Shown in pieces: positions 47,791 to 60,550 of a DNA stretch of 64,000 nt. Within the stretch, counting starts at the first letter, position 1. Every line of letters starts with the position of its first letter. The translations under genes were made by a program, and so were the position numbers. The notes beneath the pieces are model-generated. The model was not told the origin of the DNA. It ran no database searches and saw only the letters and a program-made list of their open reading frames with translations. The DNA is from Oreocharis arfaki (Eukaryota; Chordata; Aves; Passeriformes; Paramythiidae), in NCBI GenBank assembly GCA_013398015.1, contig VZRR01008214.1, positions 879,976 to 943,975 of the forward strand, in the 5' to 3' direction.

Positions 47791-50700
47791 TAGCCCTGTT
47801 AACCTTTATACTAGTTCTAATCTCCATTTAATAATTACATCAAGATCTAGATCTGTTTTTCAAAGTCCTAGAAAAATTTCTTTTGCCTTAGTGACAAATC
47901 CAAATAATATAATAATTTTTATATCAGAAGTTGAGTCCAGTGAAGATTTCAACTTACAAGCTGGTGCTGTGATATATTCTAAAATTATTTGGTAGAGTTC
48001 AGTCTGAAACCATCCATGGGATAGCACTTCTATGGCTCTGTAAATAATGTCCTGATGGAGTATATTTTTATGGGGATCTCAAAATAATTTTTAAACATAG
48101 GGTGTTATGTTAAAATTTAAGTAAAACCAAAATACAGGAGCCATTGAATGCTTCAATAAAAATAATATTGTCATTTACTTCTTTATGAGTTTTGCTGTTT
48201 GGCTTGTATTTACATGTCTCTCCCACAACTAACTTACAATAGATGGGGGAAAAAAAGATAAAATCAATAACGCTGATTTAGACAATGAATTTTTTTATTC
48301 ATCATGGATAAAATATTTCCAAAGCTATCTATTCCACCCATTATTCCAGTTTCTAAATGAAAAAATGAATTCTTTCATTGTTCTACTGTGTTAATCCATT
48401 CTTGCAAAGCATCAGCTTTCTTAAGCAAGAATTTTGTTTGTCTGGGTATTGGAAAGCTTATTCCCACTTATACTGTAATATGGAAATAATGAATTATATT
48501 TTTTTACAAAAGTCACAAATGTTGTAAATGGCAATGCTTGTGTTACAACATTTTCTGATAAATTAAATGGCTATGTAGCGTAACCATTACCACAGGTACC
48601 AGGAGATTTCAAGTATAAAACAGGACAATCTCAGTTTAACCACCTGGAATAATTTAATAATGGTAAAACAATTTCATTGAACTTGTGTTTTTCAAGTGTG
48701 ATGAGGGCAGCACTCCACTTAGAGCACTGTTTTGTGAAGTTAGTAACTTGGAAAGGAATTTTTCAGCTGTGTTCAGCACCTGATAAAATATGGGTTCATT
48801 GAGAACTTTCCAACTGACAAGGATTCTACTTTAAAAAAAATAAGTAAAATACTGTATGTGGGTCAGTTCCATTAGAACATTTGATTGCTCTAGTGTGTTA
48901 TCAAAAAACACACTAGAAATTTCCAGCCTAGACTCCTCAGAATAATGGAAGCCCATAAATAGTTTATCTTGTAAATAATGTAAGAATAATAACTAATTGT
49001 TTATGCAGTATTTACAGAAGTATAATACAGTGTCTTCCAACTAGTTTGCATTAGGAATCCACTGATTTGCCACTAAAATCTGCTTTAAAAATTCTCTATA
49101 GAGACTTTTTAAAAAAAATCAAATAAATGTTTATATTATTCTAAATGAAATATGAATCCCATTCATTAAAATTAATAATGATAAACGTTCTTGTTTGAAT
49201 GAAATGAAAATGCATAATCAGAGAAAAATAGTCAAACAAATTAATTTTTTTACAAAATTGGGAGATGGTGGGTATGGTAAACAGATGAAGGTATATAAAT
49301 GGTTGAATGAATAGTACATTATCAATTTGTATGGAGGCTCTTCTGCAACAGACGCAACCATCTCTTTCTGTTCCATAGGGAATAATTAAAAATTTAAACT
49401 AAGTATTAAATTAATGTGTTGTTTTTTAAGGAAAAATGAATATGCAAATGAACCTCACAGAGTATCTGATATGTAAAATCCAATTTAGCCTTACCTTTTC
49501 AACTTTATTTATTAAACTCTTGAGAAAATAAGTAAAAATGGGAAAAATATTGATCAAGTGTTTCCCTTTTTACCAGTTTTCCTTTAAAAAAAAGTAAAAT
49601 TTCTAAAATTTGGGGTGCTTATTTCTGAAATACCATACATGATTACTTCACAAAAAAGTTGTAATGCAAACTCTGAAATGCCTGCTGTGTGTGTTTCTAT
49701 GTACTTATTCTGTTCTTTGATGAGCTGACTTTATAACTAATGAACTCAGTGGGAAATTTGATTATCATAATCAAAATACAACATTCTAAATTGCTTTTTG
49801 CAAATACAGGGCACAAGAGTTTAAAATGCCCACAAACACTCTTTCTAATAATGGCTGCTATACCTAACAAGTCATAATTTGTCACCAGTAACAATATTTT
49901 CTCACTGCATAACCTCATTATCATTTTTCTTTATGTATTTTTCTTCCACTTATTCAGAATCCTCCAAAAACTCTATCAAGTCCAGCATTGCATGTTACTT
50001 GCAGAATTCTTGACACCTCATGTTGCATGAGGGATACTATTTGTTGCTGCCATAACGAAAACAGGAAATAATGATTTTAAAACTCTATTCAGTTGCTAGG
50101 AGTACTTGACACAGTGATAAATATGACAGAATATGACTTTATTGTTTTACATGTGATTGAGAATGGGGCTTTACTGCCCTAGGCACTGTACAAATAAGTG
50201 AAATCTGAATGAAGCAGTGGTGAGGATGGAGGTGTGTAGCCACCCTTCTGTCATAAGCAAGAGGAAATGATGTGTCAGGAATGACAGCAAGCAGAAGCAG
50301 GACTGCTGGCTGCTCTCTGGCCAACAGTGTAATGGAACAGCAAAGGGAAATCTTTATCAGTCCAGTGACTTGTGCCATTGGTAGAAATTGCCTTCAGTGA
50401 GTTTCTGAGCTATTGGCTACACTAGGTTGTGATTTTTCCACCTCCACATCTGTACTGCATGTTCCCAAAGACATGGGAATGCTCAAAGCACATTTGCAAA
50501 CACTGACTATTTTTATGGTATGGAGAAATAAAAGGTCACTTTAAGGTCTGCTTGCAGGAACTTATTGGTCTTTGATTCTTTAATTTCCTGTAAGAAAATG
50601 ATCCATATATATTTTCAAACTGAGCCAGTGGAAACAAAAACCTACATGACTAGGTTGTTACAAAACAAAATCAGCTCAGACTATCCATTCATTCAATGTA

Positions 50701-52764
50701 ATAGCATTTTGCAATGGGTGTGCCAGGACATTTTCCATGACGTGTTTTTACCCATGGATGATTTTAAAGAAACTGTTCATGTGTCTTTAAGTAAAATTTG
50801 ATTTTCTGCAAAAAACAACAGATTTAAAACTATGGATCTCTTTTTAAAACTTACTGCCTAACAAATTATGATTATTCTGAATAAAAGTTCATTGCAATAT
50901 AAACCAGTGAAATCTTAGAGGTATGAAAATTTGAAAACCAAACCGAAAACTGGTATGCTTTAACCTAAGCAGGTAACTAAGCACCATGCAGACACTTGCT
51001 TGTTCCTGCCAGTGGGATGTGGGAGAGAATTGGAAGGTAAAAGTGCAATCAGAAAGCCTTCTGTAGCTTATTTCTCACAAGATAATATTTATTAGACTGA
51101 AAATTATTAATAAAATTTACTTACTCAAGTTTGGGTGATTTGAGGTGGTGGAAAATCAAGGATTTTCAAAGAAAAGATAATGAGTCACATTGTCCAGATA
51201 TAAAGTGAATTTCATTTGTTTAAAACATGTTTATCACCCAGAGGTAAATCACAAGGAAAACATCTAAATTATAACAAAAAAATCCTTGATATGATGCTTT
51301 CATTTGTAGTTCGTCCTGTCTGCTGTTTGCAAAACCAGGGAAAATTACTTAAGCAAAATTTCTTTGTGGGAAAAAAAACCATTCAACTGGGATCAATAGT
51401 GGCCCAATAGAGGCAATATAGTCTGATTGAGTAGCTGTCTGAGCTGGGGCTGTTTGCTACAGCACAGAAAAAAGAAAAAGGGATATGTTTATAGTCTCGG
51501 CAAGCAAGTAGAATAGGCCCAGAGCATGAATAAAAATTACAGTAATGTAATCATTTATATGAGAAAAAGTCATAGAAAAGGTATTGTATTTACTTAATCC
51601 GGTCACCCCAGGCTTGCAAATGTAAAGAAAGTGACTTAGTGCTAAGTGATTTGTATTATTCAGTTCTGTACTGTAGTCAAATGTCTGATATTTAAGACAG
51701 ATGTTGAAAGACAGCAGCATTAACCTTCATCCCAGATTATGCAAAATAATTAGTCTTTCTGCTTCATTAGGTGCCTAAATCTACTACTTTGGCACCTGTG
51801 ACATCTTTCAAGATATATCTTAGTTATCACTAACTCGATACATACTTGTCTGTTTGGTGAATGTGAACCAAATTATTTAAGATAACAAGATGATAGAAAT
51901 TTCAGCTGAGACCTCTCTGGAGAGAAAATCTCAAGATAAGTGCTCCCCAGGTGCTAGCCTCGGAAAAGATCCTTCCATCTGCAACTATATAGCACGTGTT
52001 TGGCTGTTTGAGGAGATATTCAAAATCTACATTTCTCTGTGAGGTGAAGCCTAACACAGATGTCCAGGGATTATCAAGCCGTCTGTTATATCTTGGTATG
52101 TGCCTCTGGCAGACAAGTTCTACTCTATAATCAAAGGACTAAAGGAATTCTGAGAATAAAGAAATTGTTTATATTTTTTGTAAAAATGTTTTGAAACTTG
52201 GTCTTTCATATCCCTATGGGAGGATGCTATCTCAAGGTAATGGGTACTCAGGGGTAAGGTGTTGACTCTGTTCTTTCAAAGATATGACAGATAGGAATCC
52301 AAAAGCTGTGCAATAGCAGCTTAGGAGCAGAGGACAATCATCATCCTTGGCCTTTCAAATCAGTTTCCAATTTTCCAGGCACAGTTTGCCCAGGATCTAT
52401 TATTAAAAAACCAGTTTTCTTATACTAAAAATTCTGTTATGTAAAAAAAAAAAAGCACCTTATACATAAACACAGGGATTTATTATTACTATTGTTAAAA
52501 TCGTAGCAGCTTGATCATTTCCACTTGCCCTTACATTACATTTCTCAGTAGTCTTTCTCCTATGGTTAGCCTGGAAAAGGGTATTCATCGTGGAATTACA
52601 ACTTGTTAATGAGATAGGCATTTGTTTCATTACTTTAGTGATGTTGCTTTTAAGAACAGAGCCCTATGCAACTTTCCTGTTTGTTAGCTTCTGCTAGAGA
52701 CTGAAATATTATACTTTATGACTTAAACATTTTCATGAAGGACTTTTAAAACTGTATTACAAGA
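47791..52764. other. Intergenic DNA, long stretch without a gene
   Basis: AT-rich with no recognised gene. A stretch at 50160-50260, including CTGCCCTAGGCACTGTACAA, faintly resembles an ancient amniote repeat that I cannot name with certainty. ORFs here are short and featureless. Confidence 0.5.
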
Positions 52765-53870
52765 GCTGCAGAGAAGACCACCACACCCTGAATGGGGCTC
52801 TGAGAGGCCCTGGACTCTATTGCTCCCTGATGAAGATAAGATAAAGTACCAACTCAGTGCTGGGGACATTCACAAAGCACAAGCTCAACGCCTTCGGGGT
52901 GGAGACCACAGCCCCAGGGCCTATCGGCTGCCAGGCTTGCACAGACCCTCGCACCAAAGGGTGGGGGGAGAGAGGCTTTGGGTGTGTGTTGAAAAGCCTC
53001 TGGTGAGAGGCGCAGTGAACGCCCATCCTCCCATGTGTGGCACTGTACCCCCCTCTTACTGATCGCTTCCTGCCCTCTCCATGGGGTCTCCCTCCTTCCC
53101 CTGCCCCTAGTCCTGGCCACTCAAGTTCTCCCTATTGGTTCCTGTATTCTAACTCTGCCCATGTACCACCCCTGTGCCCTGAAACCATTTGCCCATGTGC
53201 TCTCCCCGCCCCACTCGTACCCAGGTAAACTGAGGCTCCAAGCCATGTTGCTCTCTCTCTCCCTCTGTCTGCCCCTTGGAGCAGCCTGCCAACGGCTCCT
53301 CTCCTCTGCCTTTGGGGGCCAGCCCGTGTGCTGGCCCCAGGCTTTGGGGAGGCAGCATGGAATAAAGACCTTTGCAGTGCCATGAGGAGAGCCTTCTCAC
53401 CTCCTTTGCCATCACTGAAGTTGCAGGCTGGCAGCCGGAGCAGCAGTGCGGGGAGTCCGAGATGGACTGCAGGAGGGCAGAGAATCCCTGCCTTGTCCCA
53501 AGAAGCCCCTGCTACGCTCCCAGGGAAAGCTAAGCTACACCCAGCCCTGCAACACCGATGTGCAGAGCAGCTCAGCTGAGGGGCCCTCAGCCACGGGGAG
53601 GAACACTTATCCACAGCAGAAGGGGGTGACATGGCCCATCAAAGGGCCCCCCACAAAAGGGGTCCCCAGACCCTGGACCAGAGCACCAGAGATGATGCAA
53701 CAGACCCTTGGTGCTGCAAAGGACAGTGTCAAACGTGGCCCCTGCAAGGGCGACACACGGGCATTCCCTCCTAGCCCAAAGCATATATTAATCCACGGGA
53801 CTCTGTACTCTTGGGCGTGTGGCGGTGTGTGGCTGCATGGCGTGGCATAGCAGCGGGGGACCCTCACCAT
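52765..53870 (+). mobile_element. GC-rich LTR-derived block, same family as the LTR at 39338-39928
   Basis: The sequence at 53090-53420 matches the 39-kb LTR in order: CCTGGCCACTC, CCCTATTGGTTCCTG, CTGTGCCCTGAAACC, an AATAAA at 53361-53366, and CTTCTCACCTCCTTTGCC. The parts before 53040 and after 53450 are GC-rich but not matched to that copy, so element limits are uncertain and the block may be composite. The ORFs overlapping here (for example 53446-53850 and 53132-53632) reflect GC-rich composition; I see no retroviral protein motifs. Confidence 0.7.
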
Positions 53871-53876
53871 CTATGT

Positions 53877-54490
53877 GATAAATACATATTATAATATTGG
53901 CTTTCATTTAAAGAGATGCTATATGCATAATGTTAAAGTAGCTTTGCTATAAAGATATAGTTTTTCTAACAATAACTAATGCCTTTATTTGTGTTATTAA
54001 CTAGACTTAGACATAGTAGTAAAATAACTGATAAAGTTATGCTTGTGTTAATTGAACTGTCTGCTTGGTTGGATAACACTCAATGAATGTACAATGAAGA
54101 CCCCTGCTACAGACATGCCAGCTATCAGGAACCACCGTCTGCAGAAACCATGGACCAAAAGCTCAAGCTGGAAGTGATAATAAAAACTGACTAAAACCAC
54201 AACCAAGAAATACGCATGCTCTAGAAAGGTGGATCTGAGGAGGAGCCATGCTAGACAGTCCCTGGAACATGTAAATTAGTTTGGGAAAAAGTTTGAATAT
54301 GTATAATTGTTTATGAATATGCATTAAGCTGATGCAATAGTAAAAGTATGTAAAGGGTGTCTCCACAATAGCAGGTGTGCTCTTGGCTGAGAGCCAAGGG
54401 TACCCAGCGTGCTGTAATTTTGCTTTATCTCTGTCCCCTATTGTCCTTTATTAAACTTCTAAATTTTAACAGGAGAGTGAACTTCATTTT
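53877..54490 (+). mobile_element. Probable second LTR, ERVL-like, adjacent to the GC-rich block
   Basis: It runs roughly from GTGATAAATACATATTATAA to the ATTTTTCACA at 54486-54495. It ends with a run typical of avian ERVL LTRs (TGTCCTTTATTAAACTTCTA, then AATTTTAACAGGAGAGTGAA, then CTTCATTTTTCACA). Neither a target duplication nor a definite left TG end could be fixed. Confidence 0.5.
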
Positions 54491-54599
54491 TCACACCCAG
54501 AAGACCAGGTGGAGGGGAGCAACAAGACGCCATTGGGACCCCTGGCTGGGTGATATGCTTACCTACCCCCTGCCACCTCTCCCTGTCTCCCCCGCCGCC

Positions 54600-54832
54600 C
54601 ACACGCACACCTCTTTCTCTTTTTCTAACTTTTCTCTACTTTTCTCTTTCTTTCTCTTTGCCTCTCTACTATTAAATAAAATACATCAAATTTTTGGCAT
54701 CAACATTTAATCTCATTTGGTTTTTATCTCGTTTCTGGGAATATTTTGAACCTTCAAAATTCTTTCAGAGAGCACAGAAAAAGCACAGAGACTTAGCTTT
54801 CTTTGCTTTTCTGGGTTTAAATTGGATAGCAA
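54600..54832 (+). mobile_element. LTR fragment of the family found at 17535-18352, opposite orientation
   Basis: It shares, in order, with the minus strand of 17535-17750: a pyrimidine tract (CTTTCTTTCTCTTTGCCTCT), ACTATTAAATAAA, GGCATCAACATTTAATCTCA, TTTGGTTTTTATCTC, and the TTTAAATTGGAT end. The AATAAA is near 54674. The 5' part is absent or replaced by the preceding GC-rich sequence. Confidence 0.85.
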
Positions 54833-57800
54833 CTGCTTCCTTTAAAGCTTGGGATGAAAGTTTTTGTAATCTCAGGCTTTGTTTCAATTATTCAACCTGG
54901 TGCAAGCTTAGTCATCAGTTGTGTTATGCTCGCAATACGTGGGCAGAGTTGGAGCACTGTGGAGATGAGGCTGGCAGCCAGGAGATGCCAGGAGAATCTG
55001 AAGCTGTTGACATGCACTCAGTAGTCTGGCTCTACCTTCCATAATACTTGCAGGTTGCACACAGTGGAAACTATGTGATACTCACATACCATGATCATGA
55101 ACTCAATCCAAAAACTACATAGCATGGAAGGCAGAGAGGTGTTATATAATGCAAGGCAATAACACCAGTCGCAGCAGTGGCAGAGACAGGAGCCAAGCTC
55201 ACAGAGAGCTGTTCATGTTCTCAGACTTACTGTGAAGGTGGGTTGTTTGTTTTTCGTGTTTCTACATTTCTGTAGAAAGCTACTGATGTGCACTATATGT
55301 GTGCATTATTTTAGTTTATAGAAGACCTCATTATTGGTCATCCAGACCCTGAAATAAAACATTTCCAGTATCTAAATTACTATCTGTGTGAACAGGTTTA
55401 AATATGACAACATAGTAAATAGCATGTTGCATGTCTTTTGAGACCATAAGCATGCAATTTTAAGCTTCAGGGAAGCTTGAATTGTTAAGATTTCACGGGG
55501 AAGCAACATCAAGCTTTACTTTGATTTCTGGTACACTCTGGGTTGCAATCCTTAGTGGACTTGAACAATCTTCATCTCTGTGCGAGGGTTCTGCTCAGCT
55601 CCCATTTCCTGTACCCTGCAGATGCCTGCATTTGCAGGGTTTTTTATTCTGCTTCAGTAATTGGAATGTGGGATTATGTGCTACACCTACTGAGCTACTG
55701 CTGAGATTGTATTTATTAATGGAATTTTGCTTTCTGACAGGCCCTGTTATTACCTGGCATGCACTCTTTGTGGTGATATGTTGGCCACAGGGTGTCCTTC
55801 TAGAAAAATCGTATGACCATGCACAGTCTTCCTTCTATGCCCTTGTGAATCCCTTATGTGCATTTACCTAAATGGCTTACTAGATTGGATTTCCTTCACC
55901 AAAGACAGAGTAAGCAAGAACCATCCTTTGCACTTTCTAGCATGCAGGAAAAGATGCTGGATACTTCTTAAAACTCTGCCAAAGGAAAACAGAACAGTTT
56001 GTATGCTTCTTCTGTCTATCCTTGGCTTTTCTACATGACATAGAAAATGTAGTCTTATGAGAATGATAGTTATTACAACTGAATTTGTCATATTAGTGTA
56101 CATTTAGGATGTAATCTTTCAAGATACTGTAGGACTTTTGCTAGCAGTAGTGAATTTCCAATAACACTTAAAAATCTAAAGATCTAGTTCTCGTGAAAAA
56201 TATGATAGCCATGAGTACTAATACAGCTTTAATGACATTTGTATTTCTAAACAATACTGAAGCACAGAGGAATGAGGAATTAAGACACATTGAAGAAGTT
56301 GCACAATAAATCAATACCTAAAGAAGAAATTATTCAAGTCCAACTATACTGGAAGTTCAAAACAGAAGGCAGCTAGGAAAGTATCGCCATTTCCTACAGT
56401 TTACAAGTCTACCTTCCATCTTTCACACCAGATACTAGAATAAAATATGAAGATAAGAGGAGAAAAGTAAGTACCCTGGGTTCTTTCCTATTAAAATCAG
56501 ATTGTGAAATATATCAGGAGAACTGTTCAAATACCCTAATTTGTCAGTCATCAAATCTGCAAGTATGGGTTAAATAGCTACATGTAGAAATGTGCTGACA
56601 TTTGCAAACTAGCATAATTGTGGATTTTTTAAAACGTACTTTATATAATTCTTGTTTGACATGCCACACAACAGACCCTTCAAGAATCAGCTCCTCCTTA
56701 AGTGAGAAAGAGAGAACATTTTTTCATGTGTGCTTCTGTAGCACTTCAGACATGAACTGAATGGTGCTATCATCTTTTGGATTTTCTGATCCTTGAATAG
56801 TGATAAACTTTTACAGAACATCTGAGACTCCAGACATTTGGAGGAGTATAAAATGTCAGTTAGGTCTTTATTTACTATCATTAGCTTATGATCCAGTAAG
56901 CCTTCATCAGAGATACTGTTTTGGGGTTTTTCTTCCCCCTACAGCTACAACACCTGGTCTCTCTTGGCAATAAGTTCTATGTGTTATACAGCAATTACCT
57001 CTGATATATAAAAAGCTTCCCTGAGATCTGGAGTGGAAAGCTAACTCATGGAGTCTTTTCACAGTCACCAGAACATGTATTTAATTGACTATTTTACATA
57101 ATTTTCAAAAAAAGTTTTGATAAATTCAGCACCTTTTAATTGTAACTTTCAATCTATTTGGAATTCTTGACAGGTTAATGAGAAACTCAAACACACCTAG
57201 ATAGGAGAAGGAGAAAAACTCTAATCTGGGACTTTATACATTGCACCGACTATTTGAATTCAATTCACTAAAATAAGCTGACAAAATATTCCTGTAGCAT
57301 AATATTTTTGTGTGTTTTGTATTTTTGGTTGGTTGTTTTGTATTTTAGACTTGTTCCCAGAGGAATGGAAGAGAAAGTTCATGAAAATTCAGAAAGATAT
57401 GCTTGTCACCAGAACAAAAATTACTCATTTTTTCAAAAGTAGCTTTCTTTTACCAGAAATATATATTCAAATATTATTGGAATTCTGTGTATTGTATTAT
57501 TGTGTATTGACAGTAGCATGATGATGTTGTGCTTTATGTGACAGTCCCTCTTCTACTTTCACCAAGAATCCCTTTTAATTTTGAAGACCTGCAGTTTCAG
57601 TGAGCTGTCAGAGAGATAGAATGAGATGCAGGGCTAGAGGGCATGAACAGTATCACAGGAGATCTCAATGATCTCAGAGAGGAGTATAGCAGAGTTAGAA
57701 ATGACATAGTGTGCATCAGCATGAATAGAGAATAGGCAGAAGAATAGGGAATAAGCATAAAAAGCCAAGGGAATAGAAAATCAAAGTCAAGACTAAAGAT

Positions 57801-59825
57801 ACTCTTGGTCAGGGATGAACCTCAGGGTAGGTTGCTCTACCTTTTAAGGAAAAAATCCAAACTATTTTGCTGATATACTAGAATTCATTTGGTTTATTTA
57901 TGTCATAATATTATTAATTAACCACAGAAGAGAAATCTGAACTTTATCTTAAAAGGATTGGAAAATAACAACAACTTTGTCAGAGCTGAAATTATAGGAG
58001 TCTCAGGATTTGTTCCTTCTTTTGCAATGGTGTCCTAGTGTTAGGCAGTTTGTTATTTCTCCCTTTCTGGTCAATGCCTAAATTGTGGAATCAGAAAACC
58101 TCTCCTCAACCCTTTCAGATGTGGGATATGCACTGCATGAGTGCTGTTAATTTGCTGACCTCCTGTCGTCATATAAGACGGAGTGTGGTGGTGTAACAGA
58201 GCTACCTTCTTGGAATTTAGATGTTGCAAACAGCACTTTAATGTTTTAAATTTGGCAAGGCTTATTCTTTAAATGGATTGAAAATTTTGTCTCTAGGCAT
58301 AGACAAAATTGTCAATATGACACCCTGTGAAAACAGATCAACTGGTTTATGATTTATCTAAGCAAGACTCGTTGCTTACTGCTTGATGGGAAAATTCAAA
58401 TTGTAACTTCTCAGCAGCTGTAATTTGTGGCACTAAAATAATCTGGAATGGAGGCCAAGAAGGCCCACCTACAGGAGGGTTTAAATTGGTTGGAAGCAGG
58501 AATTCTAGAGACAGAGGGATGGACTCAGTTGAAGAGACAAGAAACAGACAGCATTTACCTGTCCTGTAGCCATACTACAATGTGAGTACTCATGAGCTAC
58601 ATTTGGGCAGCAGAGCTGACCTGGAGCTTGGACTAAAGGCTGAGCTAAGGTGCCCCACATCAGCATTCACAGTACTGGTGTTAATATAAGCAGATATAAT
58701 GAATCAGCTTAGCGTAGGACTCAAGTGGGTTAGAAATAGTGTCATTTTTTTGCATAGCAATGAATTGAGTGCATTTAGACTTGCCTGTTTCTTTCCTAAG
58801 AATGCATCAATAGTAAAATATTTATTAAGGATAACAAAATTACCTTATAACTGTGAGGCAGAAAATATATAATTATGCCATAGCTTCAAGCGGAAACATG
58901 AGGTCTCCAAAAGCAATGAACACTAAATATTTTTGGAAGTTACATACAGGTATTTGTGAAAAGGATAGCTCGAGTAGAAGTCCAAAAATAATGTGTCATA
59001 AGAGCTTGAATCTTGTCCTCATTTTTCATATATTGATGATAAAGCAGTTCATAATTTAAAATGGGTCTCAAGAGAGGTACAGGTTCTGGAGTGCAACTTA
59101 AACTGAGTCTATCTTACATCAAAGAAATTGAAATATCATTAGCACACAGAAACCATCTCTCCAAGGTATAATAATGCATTCTACATGTCAGCCTGCTGCC
59201 CACAATGAATGCATATGGTCCCATTTATCACTTGTTGTATTATTTAGGGTCTTGAAATTAAATGAAAATAGATATACTACTCCTTCCTTGGTTTTTCAGT
59301 AGTTATTGAAGAATTGTATTTTATTTAAAACAAACAAATAAAAAACCCCCAGATAACCAATTGCTGAGGGCTTATATTAACATCTTGAAAAAAACATCAA
59401 ACTATAAATTAAATGTGTATATGTTTTATTTTAAAAATCATCCATTTTTATCACAATTGAAATTGGTTATTTTCACCAATGCAGCCAAATTGTTCTTGGC
59501 CTAGGACTATGAAAGACAAGGACAAAATATTGATAGTTTTATCACTATGGCACACAGTTGCCAATAAACTTGTCTGACTTTCTAAAAAGATTGATCTGTT
59601 TGCTTCATGGACATGTTGTATCAAAGGAAGAGTATGAAGGCCAGAAAGCAGAAGACACCCGATTATGTCTCCCTCACAAGGAAAAAAATCTCACTATTAT
59701 GTTCAACAGCATTTTATTTGCTTTGAGCTGTTGAATAGCCCAGAGATAGTGAGCTCAAAACTAGCATTATATCTCAAACTGATAATACATGGTTTTTATT
59801 TTGTGGGATTATTGTAATGTGGTTG
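54833..59825. other. Intergenic DNA, long stretch without a gene
   Basis: AT-rich with no transposon recognised. The ORF at 55482-55871 (129 codons, +) has hydrophobic stretches but no family signature, no splice context and no upstream promoter feature. Confidence 0.55.
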
Positions 59826-60550
59826 TATCACAGAATCACAAAATTATAGAATGAGTAAGGTGGGAAGTATCCACAGTGGATCTGCTGGTCCAACCTCTCT
59901 TTTCAAGCAGGGTAATCCCAGAGCACATGGCACAGGATTTCATCCAGATTATTGTTAAATGTCTCCAGTGAGGGAGACTCCACAGCTCCTCTGGATAATC
60001 TCTTCCAGTGAACAGTCACTGCACAGTAAAGAAGTTCTTCCTCATGTTCAGGTAGAACCTCCTGTGCATCAGTTTCTGCCCTCTTGTCCTATTTCTTGGC
60101 ACTACCAAGAAGAGCCAGGATCCATCCTCTGACACCCTCCCTTCAGATACTGATAGACATTGATGGGGTCCCCTCTCAATCATCTCCTGTAGGCTGAACA
60201 GACCGAACTCTGTCAGCCTGTCCTCTAAGGGAGATGCTCCAGTCCCTTAATCATCTTTGTCACCTTCCTCTGGACCCTCTCCAGGATCTCTCTTGTCCTG
60301 AGGAGCCCAGAACTGGACACAGCACTCCAGATGCCTGCCTCACCAGGGCTGAGTAGAGGGGCAGGATCACCCCCTTTGATGTGCTGGCAATGCTTTTCCT
60401 AATGCACCCCGGATATCACTGGCCTTCTTGGCTATAAGGGCACTGCTGGGCTTGTGGTGAGTTTGTTGTCCACCAGGACCCCCAGGTCCTTTTCCACAGA
60501 GCTGCTTCCCAGCAGGTCAGCCCCAGCCTGTACTGGTGCACATATATTGC
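59826..60550 (-). mobile_element. CR1 LINE fragment, antisense
   Basis: It starts ATCACAGAATCACAAAATTA, then proceeds through CCAGTGAGGGAGACTCCACA, GGGTCCCCTCTCAATCATCT, AGAACTGGACACAGCACTCC and CCACCAGGACCCCCAGGTCC, which is CR1 order on the minus strand. It is well preserved compared with most copies here and 5'-truncated at about 60550. Confidence 0.93.

Noticed and set aside
53132..53850. ORFs of 134 and 166 codons in the GC-rich block
   Set aside because: GC-rich LTR-derived sequence; overlapping ORFs on both strands and no conserved domain.
55482..55871. 129-codon ORF as a membrane protein gene
   Set aside because: Hydrophobicity follows from T-rich DNA; no family resemblance or gene structure was seen.
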